Assembly (NCBI RefSeq): GCF_965363235.1
Contig: NC_134843.1
Span: 94,521,795-94,585,794, forward strand
Length of the DNA: 64,000 nucleotides
Source: Mytilus galloprovincialis
Taxonomy: Eukaryota > Mollusca > Bivalvia > Mytilida > Mytilidae
Direction of reading: 5' to 3'
This document shows, piece by piece, positions 46,348-57,294 of this stretch (its first letter is position 1; every line of letters starts with the position of its first letter). The notes under the pieces were generated by a model. The model made no database searches. It saw only the letters and a program-made list of their open reading frames with translations, and was not told the DNA's origin. The translations under genes were made by a program, and so were the position numbers.

Positions 46348-49150
46348 GTAATATTACACTGTCAATCGGCTGTCTTCTAGTGACTCCGCTACTCTCATTC
46401 TTTCGGCAGAGTTGTGACTAATGATTACACTGTAACAATGGCATATAGATTTGGAATAAAACAAAGAGATGATAATAACTCTATTCAAAAAATCTGCAGT
46501 AGCAAATAGATATAGCCTTGAAATCTTATTTAGTTTCGACAGAACTTTTTGACCTTTTTTGATAATTGTTCAATCAAAATAGTTCCTATTGTTTGGAAAA
46601 TTTGATTCACAATCATACCGAATTTAAAGCATTGTCTATATAGTGAAATTCCACTAAAAAAGAGGGACAAAAAATACCAGAGGGATAGTCAAACTCATAG
46701 TTTAAAATAAACTGACAACGCCATAGCTAAATATAAAAAGACAAACAGACAAATAATAGTACAGAAGACACAACATTAAACATGACTAATCCAAGCGTTC
46801 GACCATATCAATAACGAATGATTGAAAAACAACATGCCTATTCCTGACTTGGTACAAGAATTTTCCGAAGAACTGGTTGGTTAAACCTGGTTTTAGAGCT
46901 GGCTAAGTCTTCTACTTTTATGACAGAATCATACCTCAACACGAAATCTCTATAGTTGCTATGAAGTTATATAAACGAAATAATCATAAAATGATACTTC
47001 TATAATTTGATGTTATAAATTAATGATAACATAGGTACAGGGATAATATACACACTCTAACAAAAATAGCCATAAATGGTATACGATGGAACCATTTAAT
47101 ATTTTTCATCAAAGAAAACCTACAGGAACGTTTGTCAATTCACCAAATATTTTTATACACGATAAGACAAACATATATTATTACAGTGTTTAATGAGATT
47201 TTGTCCCCAATCCAAAAAAAAAAACCCAACAACTTATAACTGTCAAAGCAAAATGTTTAATCACTGAAAGGAAATATCTGAATTTTATAAACATTGCATT
47301 TTTTGCTTCAGATACTGTCCATCCATGTCGTTGTACTTCGGAGTTGAGTCCAGTATGCTCCACAAGGGGTAAAACGTTCAGAAATTCGTGTTACCTATTT
47401 TGTGCGTAAGTTTTCTTTGCATAACCGAAAAGTTATCGTGTTATACCTTAATTACAAAAAAAAATATATTACCTGCATCTACGTAGTTAGAAGTGAAGAT
47501 ATTTAAATGCAAGATGCGAATAATTGAATGCTAACACAGAGATGGGTCATGTAGAATACAGAAATGGCACAAGTAAATTGTAACAATTTTATCACTCAAT
47601 TAAACACTCATGATTTGGTGAACACAATTTTCTTACAATTTCAAAGCGATATCAATAAATATCCAGACTGATTGTCTCATTCTTGCAATTACATAAGTTT
47701 AAGTTTCTAACCTAGGTTTTCATCTTCCTTAATTTAGGATATTTGAACATTGCATGGTAACGATGGTTGCCAAAATTTTAAAAAAGATCCTGAGTGCTTA
47801 ATAAAATAAAATATTGCAAATATTACCCCCATTTAAATAAATCAAAGGAAACAGATAATGACCCTAACAATCCGAATCACCCCTTCCAAGCATAGTTTAT
47901 AATCATAACACATTACCAAATTCACTTCCTGCAAATGCAATGTACATGGCCAGCTGAAGGACGCCTCCGGGTGCGGGAATTTCTCGCTACATTGAAGACC
48001 TGTTGGTGACCCTCTGCTTTTGTTTTTTATTTGGTCGGGTTGTTGTCTCTTTGACACATTCCCCATTTCCATTCTCAATTTTATGTTGTCGAGTAAGGTA
48101 ATATACTAACAATTATCGTATACATAGTTCGAGACAGAGGTCAAACACAAAAAATGTTATGAATTTTATTTCAGAGGAGGTCACACTTTAGCCTGCCGTC
48201 GTAAGTGTCCATGTTAGTCGTAGCCCTTGTGAAAGTAATTATGAATGAGAATGAAGTAAGTGTTGACTCTTGTAGTGAAATATAATCTAAATGATAACAA
48301 ATAAGGTAAACAAAAACAATTATTAAAATCAATGGGGAATCGGGATTCTTAATAACAGAGAAATATAAACCAACAAACCAACAAACAAACAAAAATAAAA
48401 CAAGGAAACATTATAATGCAATTTTTTTGTAACGATACTTTTCTTGTACGTGGACAAAAATTTAGAAGTCTGTAACTATGAAAGCCACCATTTTGAATTC
48501 CAATTTCTTTTATTTTCTTTTTTTTTTGGGGGGGGGGGGGGGGACTGATATAATTTCTCAAAAAATTAGAAGAAAGTAACATCTGATCCTCCAAATCTTT
48601 GAAAATTAAGGGAAAATGTTCTCTCTTGGTTTTTCATAACTTCATCATTGACAAGTTTAAGTTCTTAAAAACAATCAAAAAGTTATAAGAAATAAAAAGA
48701 TTTTTTAAGACTTTAACAGATGGCTTTTAAGTATGCCTATAAAAAATTTATAAAAAGAAAAATGGGGGTCAATGAGCAATATTTTTTTAAGGCATTTAAA
48801 TGGATAAAACCAGAGGATTCCGGGAATCTGACAAAAATCCAAAAACATGATAAACGAACATCCTTCATATCTTATTCAGATACAAAAATACTTGATATTA
48901 TGGAGGTAAATCATATGTTGATGTATTGTCATGTTGATTCTGATTTCTTTCGGTTTTTGTCAAGATTTTTTTTTTACTTTAAGAAAAAAGTGTTCAGTCA
49001 AACAATCTACGTTCATTAATTCTTCATTGCTATTATATAATACGCAATAATTTATTTAACATTTCTATTTCAGCACCAAGTGAAATGGAATAGTATATTT
49101 AATATATATTGTAGATTATCACAGAATAAAACAAACTTTCACATGTTTAT
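46260..49150 (+). CDS. Gene D: Kazal-type inhibitor-like small secreted protein (60 aa, 8 Cys)
   Basis: Coding exons are 46302-46347, 47312-47405 and 48175-48217, with a 3' UTR exon from 49074 carrying AATAAA at 49125-49130. Residues 1-15 form a signal segment (M-K-N-L-M-L-I-V-L-V-L-F-I-T-I). The core is C21-R-C23, S-P-V-C31, G-K-T-F-R-N-S-C42, C46-A, and the tail is L-A-C54-R-R-K-C58-P-C60. Eight cysteines make this the minimal form of the family. P1 is predicted as Ser25, followed by Glu. The mature part is basic (several Arg/Lys). The TATA box and leader exon lie at 44652-44703, so the first intron is about 1.56 kb. It is the closest relative of E by exon 1, exon 2 length and flanking DNA. 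Confidence 0.82.
47312..47405 (+). CDS. Gene D exon 2: Kazal core
   Basis: Acceptor tttgcttcag, donor GC|gtaagt at 47406. It encodes T-V-H-P-C-R-C-T-S-E-L-S-P-V-C and S-T-R-G-K-T-F-R-N-S-C-Y-L-F-C-A. Length of 94 nt is identical to gene E exon 2. Confidence 0.85.
47940..48080 (+). repeat. Dispersed repeat ('gccagctgaaggacgcctcc') in intron 2 of gene D
   Basis: ggacgcctccgggtgcggga, cgctacattgaagacctgtt and ttgttgtctctttgacacat are the clearest copy of this family in the window. It ends about 95 bp before exon 3. The reverse 78-codon frame over it is an artefact. Confidence 0.75.
48175..48255 (+). CDS. Gene D exon 3: C-terminal CPC exon
   Basis: Acceptor gaattttatttcag. Using the AG at 48173-48174 keeps frame and gives G-G-H-T-L-A-C-R-R-K-C-P-C then TAG at 48215-48217; the next AG two bases on would break the frame. 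Donor GAA|gtaagt at 48256. Confidence 0.82.
48528..48543 (+). repeat. Run of 16 G preceded by poly-T (intron 3 of gene D)
   Basis: A T-rich stretch runs straight into 16 consecutive G. It is a candidate for G-quadplex-type or assembly-error-prone sequence. Confidence 0.85.
49074..49150 (+). other. Gene D 3' untranslated exon
   Basis: Acceptor acatttctatttcag. It opens CACCAAGTGA like gene A's last exon. AATAAA at 49125-49130, followed by a T/GT-rich stretch (tttattgttga) about 15 bases later, as expected near a cleavage site. Confidence 0.65.
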
Positions 49151-49299
49151 TGTTGAATATTATTTCAAGTAAAATCTATTGCTATGTGTGTGTTTGTTTA
49201 TTATCGGACACTCATTATCGGATACTTCGTTATGTTTATGATCCGATCATCCCACTTCTGTTTAAGTCTTTTATCATTCTATATGTCTTCTGTTTGTTT

Positions 49300-49560
49300 T
49301 ATTTGGCCGGTTGCTTGTCTCGAGTGAGTAGATCGTTGGTTCAAACCCAACCTGGTCAAGCAAAATAATTTAAAATGTGGTTTGGCAAATTTTCCACTAA
49401 ACACGCAATTTTCAGGAGTTAGAGCAAAGGAGTCGGCTAGGAGCTAAAATGATGTGTACGGTAATGATGATATATCTTTCTACGGCCATCTACAATGTGA
49501 CCGGACACGTTCAAAAATCAGTCTTAGTGTATCGGTCTTTTACAACAGAATAAAATTTAG
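49300..49560 (+). repeat. tRNA-derived SINE-like element
   Basis: cgttggttcaaacccaacct at 49331-49350 forms a perfect five-pair T-arm (gttgg/ccaac) around ttcaaac, that is, a B-box. Upstream gcttgtctcgagtgagtaga resembles the 5' half of SINE tRNA heads in molluscs (V-SINE/RUDI type, from memory). The acceptor and D arms do not fold well, so this is a relic and not a tRNA gene. Confidence 0.5.
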
Positions 49561-50019
49561 CGGCAGTAAGAGTTAACACTTTTTGTTGATATAATTCGAA
49601 ATATATACTTTCTTAGTACACTTGTTGTTAGTTTATCAATCATTGTGACTTGATTGGAGAGTTTTCTCATTGGCATTAATACTTCATTTTTGTATTCATA
49701 TCTTAATATTGAGAATAGAAAATGGGGAATGTCAAAGAATTAACAACCCAATCAAATGGCAGACATCAGCCGAAGGCCATATATCTATACTATTTTGACT
49801 TTGAATAACGTTTTTATCAAGAAAATTAGGAAAAGCCCATGGCAACCGCCCCTTGAAAACGGATAGTCTATTACAGGAACTGAGTAAATTTGTAGTTTAG
49901 ATTAAGTAATTCAGTCTTTAAAACATTATAACTTTGTCAGAGCAATTTGTATGTAAGAAACACTTTCCTTCTGTGTTGGAGGGTATATACGAATTCAAAT
50001 ACTTTATACAAGTGAGTGG

Positions 50020-50180
50020 TTTAGCTCGCCATAAAACCAAGGTTTATCCACAATTTTCTACCAAGTCAGGAATATGAAAGTCGTTATCTATTGATTTGAT
50101 GAGTTTGAGCTTTTGGTTTTGTCATTTGATTTATGACTTTCTGTTTTCAATTTTCCTTCAGTTCGTTATTTTTGTTTTTT
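50020..50180 (-). repeat. Dispersed repeat ('cctgacttggta' family), reverse copy
   Basis: accaagtcaggaatatgaaa, cattgattatgactttctg-like and ttttccttcagttcg wording is the complement of 6.60-6.70 kb. Confidence 0.55.
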
Positions 50181-50367
50181 TTTACTTTTCATGAAATCCA
50201 ATTCGAGCATGTTAATTCTATTTTTGCGTACTATGTTTGTAACATGTCATTTCCAATGACAACGTTCATAATGTTATATTATACTATGCCGTATGTTTAC
50301 TATGAAGATTTTCTATGAGGAATGAAATCGGTAGGAATAAACTAAATGATTTATGATACAACAAATA

Positions 50368-50760
50368 TAGGCAACAGTAATATACCGCTGTTCAAAAGTT
50401 ATAATTCGATTGAGAGAAAACAAAACTGAGTTACAAACTAAAACTAATGGAAACACATCGACTATAAGAGGAAAGGAACGGACGAACAGAAACACTGAAG
50501 TGGAGCAAAAACCACCGCCAACATACATAAAAACGAACTACTTGATAGCAGCAGTCATATTCTTAACATGATACAGGACATTTTAAGAAACAAATTGTGG
50601 GTTGAACCTGGTTTTATAGCTAGTCAAACCTCACGCTTTTATGGCAATGTTAAATCACAGAGAAACGCAAAAACAAAAACCATAATAGTTGAAACAACAT
50701 GCAAACCCTAGAATAGCAACGAACTCTTCGATCAACGACATACAGCATATGAAAGGACAT
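50368..50760 (+). repeat. Dispersed repeat ('aggcaacagtaatataccgc' family)
   Basis: aggcaacagtaatataccgc, aattcgattgagagaaaaca, actgagttacaaactaaaac, ggttgaacctggttttatag and caaacctcacgcttttatgg, in the same order as 33.71-34.16 kb without the nested insertion. Confidence 0.65.
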
Positions 50761-51239
50761 CACAAACAGTGACGCACTTATGTAACGAATATGTAATCTT
50801 GAAATTCATTTAATTATTTTCACAATACCAGTCCTAACAATTATCATGATAATAACAGTACTGAAACGCTGTTTTATATTTATTTGGACTACAAACAATA
50901 AGACATAACACATTATTCAACCGAAACTACAACAAAACATCAAAAGTTAAATCATAAAATACCGAGACAAGTCGTATAGCAATACATATTCACACTGGTA
51001 AACAGTCATATTCAGGAATAGGTCACGTTCGGTACTCAACAGACCGACGAAATACATGATAAACCACAATCGAAGTCGTGGAAAAAATGTCGTTGGTTAG
51101 TTAAGACACAGACACATCTGATAGATCAACCAATTCCTGATAATTTCAAAATATTTACGGAGTGTCATTTTTAATTTTTCCCTGCTCATAACTCTGCTGG
51201 AGCAGTTTCTGCGTACGGAGAACACTTATGTATGTATAA

Positions 51240-51980
51240 TGAGAACATGCATGATCATAGCGTATCAATTGAGAATGTAAACACCGTACGATGGAGCAGA
51301 GGGTATGTTAATGCTGATATATGGGAAATTGATAATTGGGAACTTGAAATCATCCTGTTTATCAACGATTTTAGTTTGAAGTCCTCCATCTGTGTCAAAA
51401 TTGAAGAAAAGATCAAGTTATGAAGCATTCCTTCTAGTATCAGTAGTATCCCTAACTTTAAGTTCACCTGGACATATGGTATGTAAGTACTGACTGAACT
51501 ATAGGTTTTTCAGTCATAGGACATCATCAATATATATCAAAGTAAAATTCAAGAATATCGGAAGATTCTTCTTCTTTTGGCTTTTAGAAGGTTCTGAATG
51601 ACCTCTGCTTCATACGAGTACATAAACAAATCGCCAAGAAGGAATACATAATTAGTACTTTTTGGAATACCGACTGCCTGTTGAAATATTTATTCTCCAA
51701 ACTCAACAAATATATCGCCGATTAAAAAGTCTAGCATTTTGCTTATACCATCTTCAGTGTATTTTCTGAAATTATCAGTGTGGTTCTTCACAAAAGAAGA
51801 ATTATTATAATCCTAAACAAGAAATTTATATCTACGATTCTCATTTTTATAGAAAAAGCTCTGTTAAATGAGATGGTGATATTAATTTTTCAATTCAGCA
51901 TGAGGAATAGTAGTTTAAAAAGTAGAAAAAATCAATGGTCTTAATGTTGCTGCAAAGTTGCAGGGAATGTGATATAAGAT
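51240..51980 (-). pseudogene. Penelope-like reverse transcriptase relic
   Basis: Read on the minus strand from about 51980 down, the frame carries D-F-S-T-F-x-T-T-I-P-H-A, then N-R-R-Y-K-F-L-V, F-V-K-N-H-T-D-N, K-M-L-D-F-L-I-G-D-I-F-V-E-F-G-E, a decayed V-G-I-P-K-S-T-N and D-L-F-M-Y-S-Y-E-A-E. Next is Y-I-D-D-V-L (the YxDD catalytic box), then D-F-K-F-P-I-I-N-F-P-Y and P-S-Y-G-V-Y-I. These match reverse transcriptases of Penelope-like elements that I know from mussels. Stops and frameshifts interrupt it throughout, and G-I-P-M-G has become G-I-P-K-S, so it is dead. Confidence 0.75.
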
Positions 51981-52174
51981 CGTATAAGATTGTAGATCTT
52001 TCGTCAGTGTTAATATGTGTTATCAAATTTAAAATGTACTTTATCTTGATGATATCTTTCGTTAAATAACAATGCATTCTTCACAGGAACTTTCTTATAA
52101 AAATTTTAAAGCATTAATGGTCCTTTCCAAGATTTATGTATTTCAATTTCAAACTCTACACTAGCACTTATGAC

Positions 52175-52375
52175 AAAAATGGATGATTTTACTTTCACGT
52201 TTTTGGATGGTGATGTTCCTTTGGCACCATCGTACGGTGTTTGCAGATCATAACTCGTTCTCTATCCCCGTGTCTTTAATGAAGTGTTGGATTTTAATGT
52301 GTATTACTGGTAAATTAGCAAGTCAGGGCTTTCGTTACCACAAATTTAATGTCTTACAAAAACATAGACCGCACG
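52175..52375 (+). pseudogene. Second Penelope-like relic, opposite orientation
   Basis: On the plus strand the frames D-D-F-T-F, F-L-D-G-D-V-P-L-A-P-S-Y-G-V, then (shifted) F-N-E-V-L-D-F-N and C-I-T-G-K-L-A-S-Q-G-F-R-Y-H-K match the region just downstream of the YxDD box in Penelope-like enzymes. It points away from the minus-strand relic next to it, so these are two independent insertions or one rearranged copy. Confidence 0.65.
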
Positions 52376-52589
52376 AGGGAGGGTATGTATACATCCTTAA
52401 CAACAAAAATATCGATCAGTGCACATCCAACAGTCAATGGGTTCGACAGAGTGTAGTACCTTGAAAGTGCATATGTGTACAGCAATACTATTTACCATTG
52501 ATTTAATTCACTGATAACAAAATCAGTATGTATGCAAAATAAAAACAATATTCAGAGATCTTAATTAAATAAGTTACTTTTTAGAATAC

Positions 52590-52740
52590 GTTTAATTAAA
52601 TTCAAATTCAAATATTTACAATTCAAATTCAAATATTTATTGTCATATAAACTCTGAACAATAAGTTTGTGACAAATAATATAAACATACACAAAATACA
52701 TTTAACAAACAAAACCATGAAAAAAAAAAAAAAAAAAAAG
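52590..52740 (-). repeat. LINE-type 3' tail with poly-A run
   Basis: attcaaattcaaatatttac and its repeat attcaaatatttattgtcat are, in reverse, a tandem 'aaatatttgaatttgaa' tail typical of some non-LTR elements. A run of 20 A follows at 52720-52739. No coding part is attached. Confidence 0.4.
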
Positions 52741-52744
52741 GATT

Positions 52745-53950
52745 AAAGGATTAATAAACTTACACGGATGTATTTAAATTACCGGGCATGGTAAACAACT
52801 GCACCGTAAAGTTCCAAATTTTTGTATCCATATCAGAATGTATTTAAGGTTTTAAGTAATTCGTGGTAACGAAACTTCTGACCTACTGATTTACCAGTAG
52901 TACTTATATTACGCTAATTGAAATCCAATTTGACTTTTCTCAATGTCGTATTGATAAACACTTATTCTAATTTGAGTAAAGCTTTTTCGATACATAAATG
53001 TCTTAACTTGACATTAATATCAGACCCTTTTGAAGATGTTTTTAAATTCAGAAAGAAGTACGCAACTTCTGTTTAAACATTTGAATTATCATATATAGTA
53101 TTGTTACAAGTAAATCTTACATGTATATTGACAAAAATGTATCAACCTTTTCAAAAAAGACTACACGAACATCAATGATTTTAGACTTCCCAAACTACTT
53201 ATAATATTTGTGTGTTTTAATAAATATGATCAGGGCATATATGTATGCATGTTACTGCTGTAGAATGGGTAGATGACAATTGGAAAATTAAATGCATCCA
53301 ATAAGTACCAGATTCTACTCTTTAGTTTTCTATCTTCGTCAACATCGAAAAATGTTCTCAAGATAAGACGCACACCCTCTAGTTTTGGTAGCATCCTAAA
53401 CATTAAGATCACTCAAAATCCTGACAGGTATATAGCATTTCATTAAAACAGAATACTAAGGGGGCAACTGAACAAACGTATATCATTATTATATGATTAT
53501 AAGGCAAGCGCCACTCCATAAATCACAATACAAAATTATAAATATTGAGCAATATGAAAAAAACAGGCAAAAGATTACAGAGTTATATTCAATCTCATAC
53601 CTGAAAATACCATTACTTTTCTGTAACTAGAGATATGACAATTATAATCAAATATTAAAACAAGTATGATATGATATGATTAAAGGGAGAGTACCGTACA
53701 AAGTAGGTTACTAATATCCAAATCTTATAAATCCTCAGTAATAAAAAGTTTTTCTTTGTCTGAAATATGAATAGATATTTGATTAAGAAAACAGTCATCA
53801 CCATTTTTGTCTTCGTATAAACACTCAACATTTGTTTTTAATGGTAGCTTTCAGTTTTAACCAAATGATTAAGCTAAGTATGGTTCTGTCATACATTTTG
53901 TTTAATAATATAACTTTCTTGTCAAAAGAGTAGTTTTGGCAGCAGTGTAA
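52745..53950. other. Intergenic, no supportable gene
   Basis: AT-rich sequence with short unsupported frames only. The reverse 60-codon frame at 53.23-53.41 kb contains F-R-M-L-P-K-L-E-G-V-R-L-I-L and is next to other retroelement debris, so may be a further element fragment; I cannot assign it. Confidence 0.4.
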
Positions 53951-53989
53951 ATGTAACATGACTGTAAAACATTGTTTTCCAAATGAAGA

Positions 53990-56900
53990 AATTTCACAAC
54001 TGTTATCTGCAATTGTAACCCTTTCAAGGTGAATGATGAGTAATTTATTTTACTAATAGTGGAATAAGAGATTAACATATATTACGTATACATGTAGTAT
54101 AGTAAAAATGAACAATATTATGTAAAAATTGAATGTATCCTGTTTTTATAATTTCAGCAGGAATACTGCTTGACTCAACCTGCATTAACACCTTGATGAC
54201 ATTTTTTCATTATTGATAATATTGTTAAAGCATAACACAATGAGGTTTCAACTTCCTCAGGCAAAGTTGACTTTAGATTAATTTGGCTATTTTCTATGTA
54301 ATTTTTGTTATAAAGCTCTTCAATAGTTTCGTGTTGTTATCATTTTTTAAGACTGAATGCATTATATTATTAAAGTGCAATTTATTTGTATAATATACAG
54401 ATATATTCTTATAGCGCACTTAACGCTATGGCAGATTGTATAGCAATATGCTGGTAACTTATTGTGTTAATTTCAATAGCTCAAAACTAAAATGCGTGCC
54501 TATAATTTTTATTTTATTTTCTGTTGTATTTTTACAAGTGAAATTTTTAAAATATTCAGGTATTTAAATTTCGACACTTGGCTTTAATAATAACACGAAA
54601 TAAGATGAATAATTGTTACGGTGTCTTCATAATTTATTTATTTAGTTATTCTATTTAGCTTGCAGTTGTTATTTAGAATATTGTATGTTTCCTTGAGCCT
54701 TAATATTAATTTGAAATGTGTTATAATTACTGATCCTACCACCTTTCCTTCTCGTTTTTACTTCGTGATGAATCTTATTAGTAATATATCACGTGTCTAA
54801 TAGTATTTTGTTTTAATTTATGTTATTACTATGTAATAAATCCTCGTGAAATCTTCTATCATTAGGAGTATTCTTTGACATGCAATATGGATGTACAGTT
54901 TCCCAACCGCGGTCAAATAAAGAATAGGAAATGTCTTTTACAATTGGACATTTGGTGTCACTGAACATTTAAAATACATAATAGAAAAAGATACTGTCAA
55001 CTGCTACACATTGTCATTGAAAACCAAACAGAATGGGTTTGACTTCTTATGATCAAAGATAAATACACACAAAAAAAGAGCAAATTGTGTACACAACATC
55101 TTCCCTTCAATAAAATAGTTCTTGTTCATAGTACAGTAACATGCATAATTACAAGCACAGCTAAAGCGCCAAAATCATCTATAAACAATTGTGCACCAAC
55201 AAACAATTTTATAAAATAGCAAAACAACAGATAAGCCTTTTCATCGCGAACCTTCACATTACTGAGCCTGTTTAATCTTAGAGTCCTTAACAGTAATTGT
55301 TTTATGTCATTTCTTAATGTGGTTTGGGGGTGGAGTGTTTCGTTTTGATGGCAGGTCTTTTGAAAAAAGATATATATTCAAGTTCTTTAAAACATTAGGT
55401 AAATAATATAATGTCATACCAACAATTAATGTGTTTTTCACTTATATTTTGTTGTTTGTGTGGTACTACCTTAGGCAAATTGTGTCTGGCAAGGTATTAT
55501 TAAGACCTTCATTTGGTGATTTCACATATTCATTTAGTACTAGGATAAGTAAATTCTATTCTATGTTATCATAGTAGTCAACGCCTAAACACATCTCACG
55601 TCAATTACACTTCTACTTATCATTATGGTAGCAAGTCATGTTATACCTATGATAAATAAATCACTACGTGCCTCATGGACAAAATAAATGTTGGGATCAT
55701 TTATTTGAAAACCGTTGAAATTTCGTTTCAAAGTCGGAATTAAAGATTTTGTAAAACACAGTCTAAGAGTTCAAAAAGATCCCTCATTCAGCCTCTTTAT
55801 TAATTTTTCAACTGCTTTGTATTTAATGGATACTGGTCCATTTAACAAAAAATAAAAAAAAATTAAAGATAAAAAAAAAACATTTCAATGAATATAATTT
55901 TCATACAATGCATCCAGCCGCATACTTCTTATCAAGATCGATGATTAGTATGATTAATCAGTACTTGGGCAATTTCAAAGTTTAAATTTCACGTTTTCAA
56001 ACCTGCCAACTTTTGAAATTACACATTGGGGTGTTATGCTTGATACCACTTTCAAGCGGCTTTTTCGTTTACGCTGTTTTGTACTCTATCTTTTAAAAAA
56101 GTGTCAGATTTTTTTTTTTAATAATAAACTGATGATGAGCTGACTACTCCTTTTTTCCTAGATTACTTTGAAGCATTCTTGTACATATATTAATACGTAG
56201 AACATATGTAGGTAGAAATAAAGGCAACAGTTGTATACCTCTTTTCAATAGTCATAAATCGATAAAGCAAAATCAAATCCCGCTTACAAACCAAAATCGA
56301 AAGACATACATCAATTATAAGTGTAAAACAACAGGTCAACAGTACCACTGATAATGATCTGCTACAAAAACAAAAGCCAATATTCATAGAAACAGACAAT
56401 TTGATAAAACCTGTCATATTCCTGTCTCGGTCCAGGCAATTTTAAGAAAATATGGTGGGTTGAACCTTGTGAAAACAGTAAATTGTTTTAAGTGACTGTT
56501 GACTTTTTAAATTTAAAAACAATTGACAAAGTAGAACATTCCTCTGATTCCTTTTAAAAATAAAAAACAGTACATTGCACTTTAAATCATTTCATAATTC
56601 ATGTCTGCAGACGAATTTGCACCTTGTTATGGCTTTTTCAATTTGAGACATTGCAGGCAAATCGTTGCAACAAACTTATTATTGTTTTTGTTTATTTCTT
56701 GTTATTATCATTACCATTCTCTTTATTATTTTCTATAAACTCGTTTTGATCTGTCTATAGACGTCTTCAAGGGGATCATCACATTTATCGAAGCTTTCAA
56801 TTCCGTTATCTGTTCATTTTTGATTACAACACAATATACTACATTTGTTCATAGAAAACTAGTAAAAGGAAAATTTCAGAAACACTTCACATCATTCAGT

Positions 56901-57254
56901 TGTTCCCTTGTAATATCTTTGTAATGTACCAATGAATACACTTTTGACAATGGTCATGACTCCTTTCCTTGTCAATTAATTTTCTATTAAGGATGATTGC
57001 TACTTGTGTTTTTGACCTTTTGTCAGATATTCGGAATCCTCTAGTTTTATCAATGTAATTCAGATAAATATTTTGCGTTTCATGATTTGAAACATAGAAT
57101 ATAAAAAGTCATTTTAATTTTTTTTTTTTTTGAAAGTCTTAATTATTTTCTTAGTTTCTGAAGGAGAAAATAGCAATTTTTTAACTCATAAAAAAACGAG
57201 AGAGATTGATATCCCACTAAATTCTATTAATTGTATCTAAAATCAACGAAACGG
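53990..57254. other. Upstream region of gene E, homologous to that of gene D
   Basis: Landmarks in the same order as 41.8-44.4 kb: gcaattgtaaccctttcaag (54010), tatgtttccttgagccttaa (54685), tcaaataaagaataggaaat (54914), tgtgtacacaacatcttccc (55087), gtctatagacgtcttcaagg (56752). A repeat of the 'aaggcaacagttgtatacct' family sits at 56220-56470. Confidence 0.7.
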
Positions 57255-57294
57255 ACCTGTCATTTTCTCCTTTTTAAGGACCGTTGTGTATATA

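Noticed and set aside
48720..49019. 99-codon frame in intron 3 of gene D as an extra exon or gene
   Set aside because: It is Lys/Phe-rich as expected for AT-rich DNA. The homologous stretch at 39.5 kb does not keep the frame, and no splice sites fit the phases of gene D.
49300..49370. A functional tRNA gene
   Set aside because: The T-arm and B-box are good, but the D arm, anticodon arm and acceptor stem do not form; it fits a tRNA-derived SINE head better.
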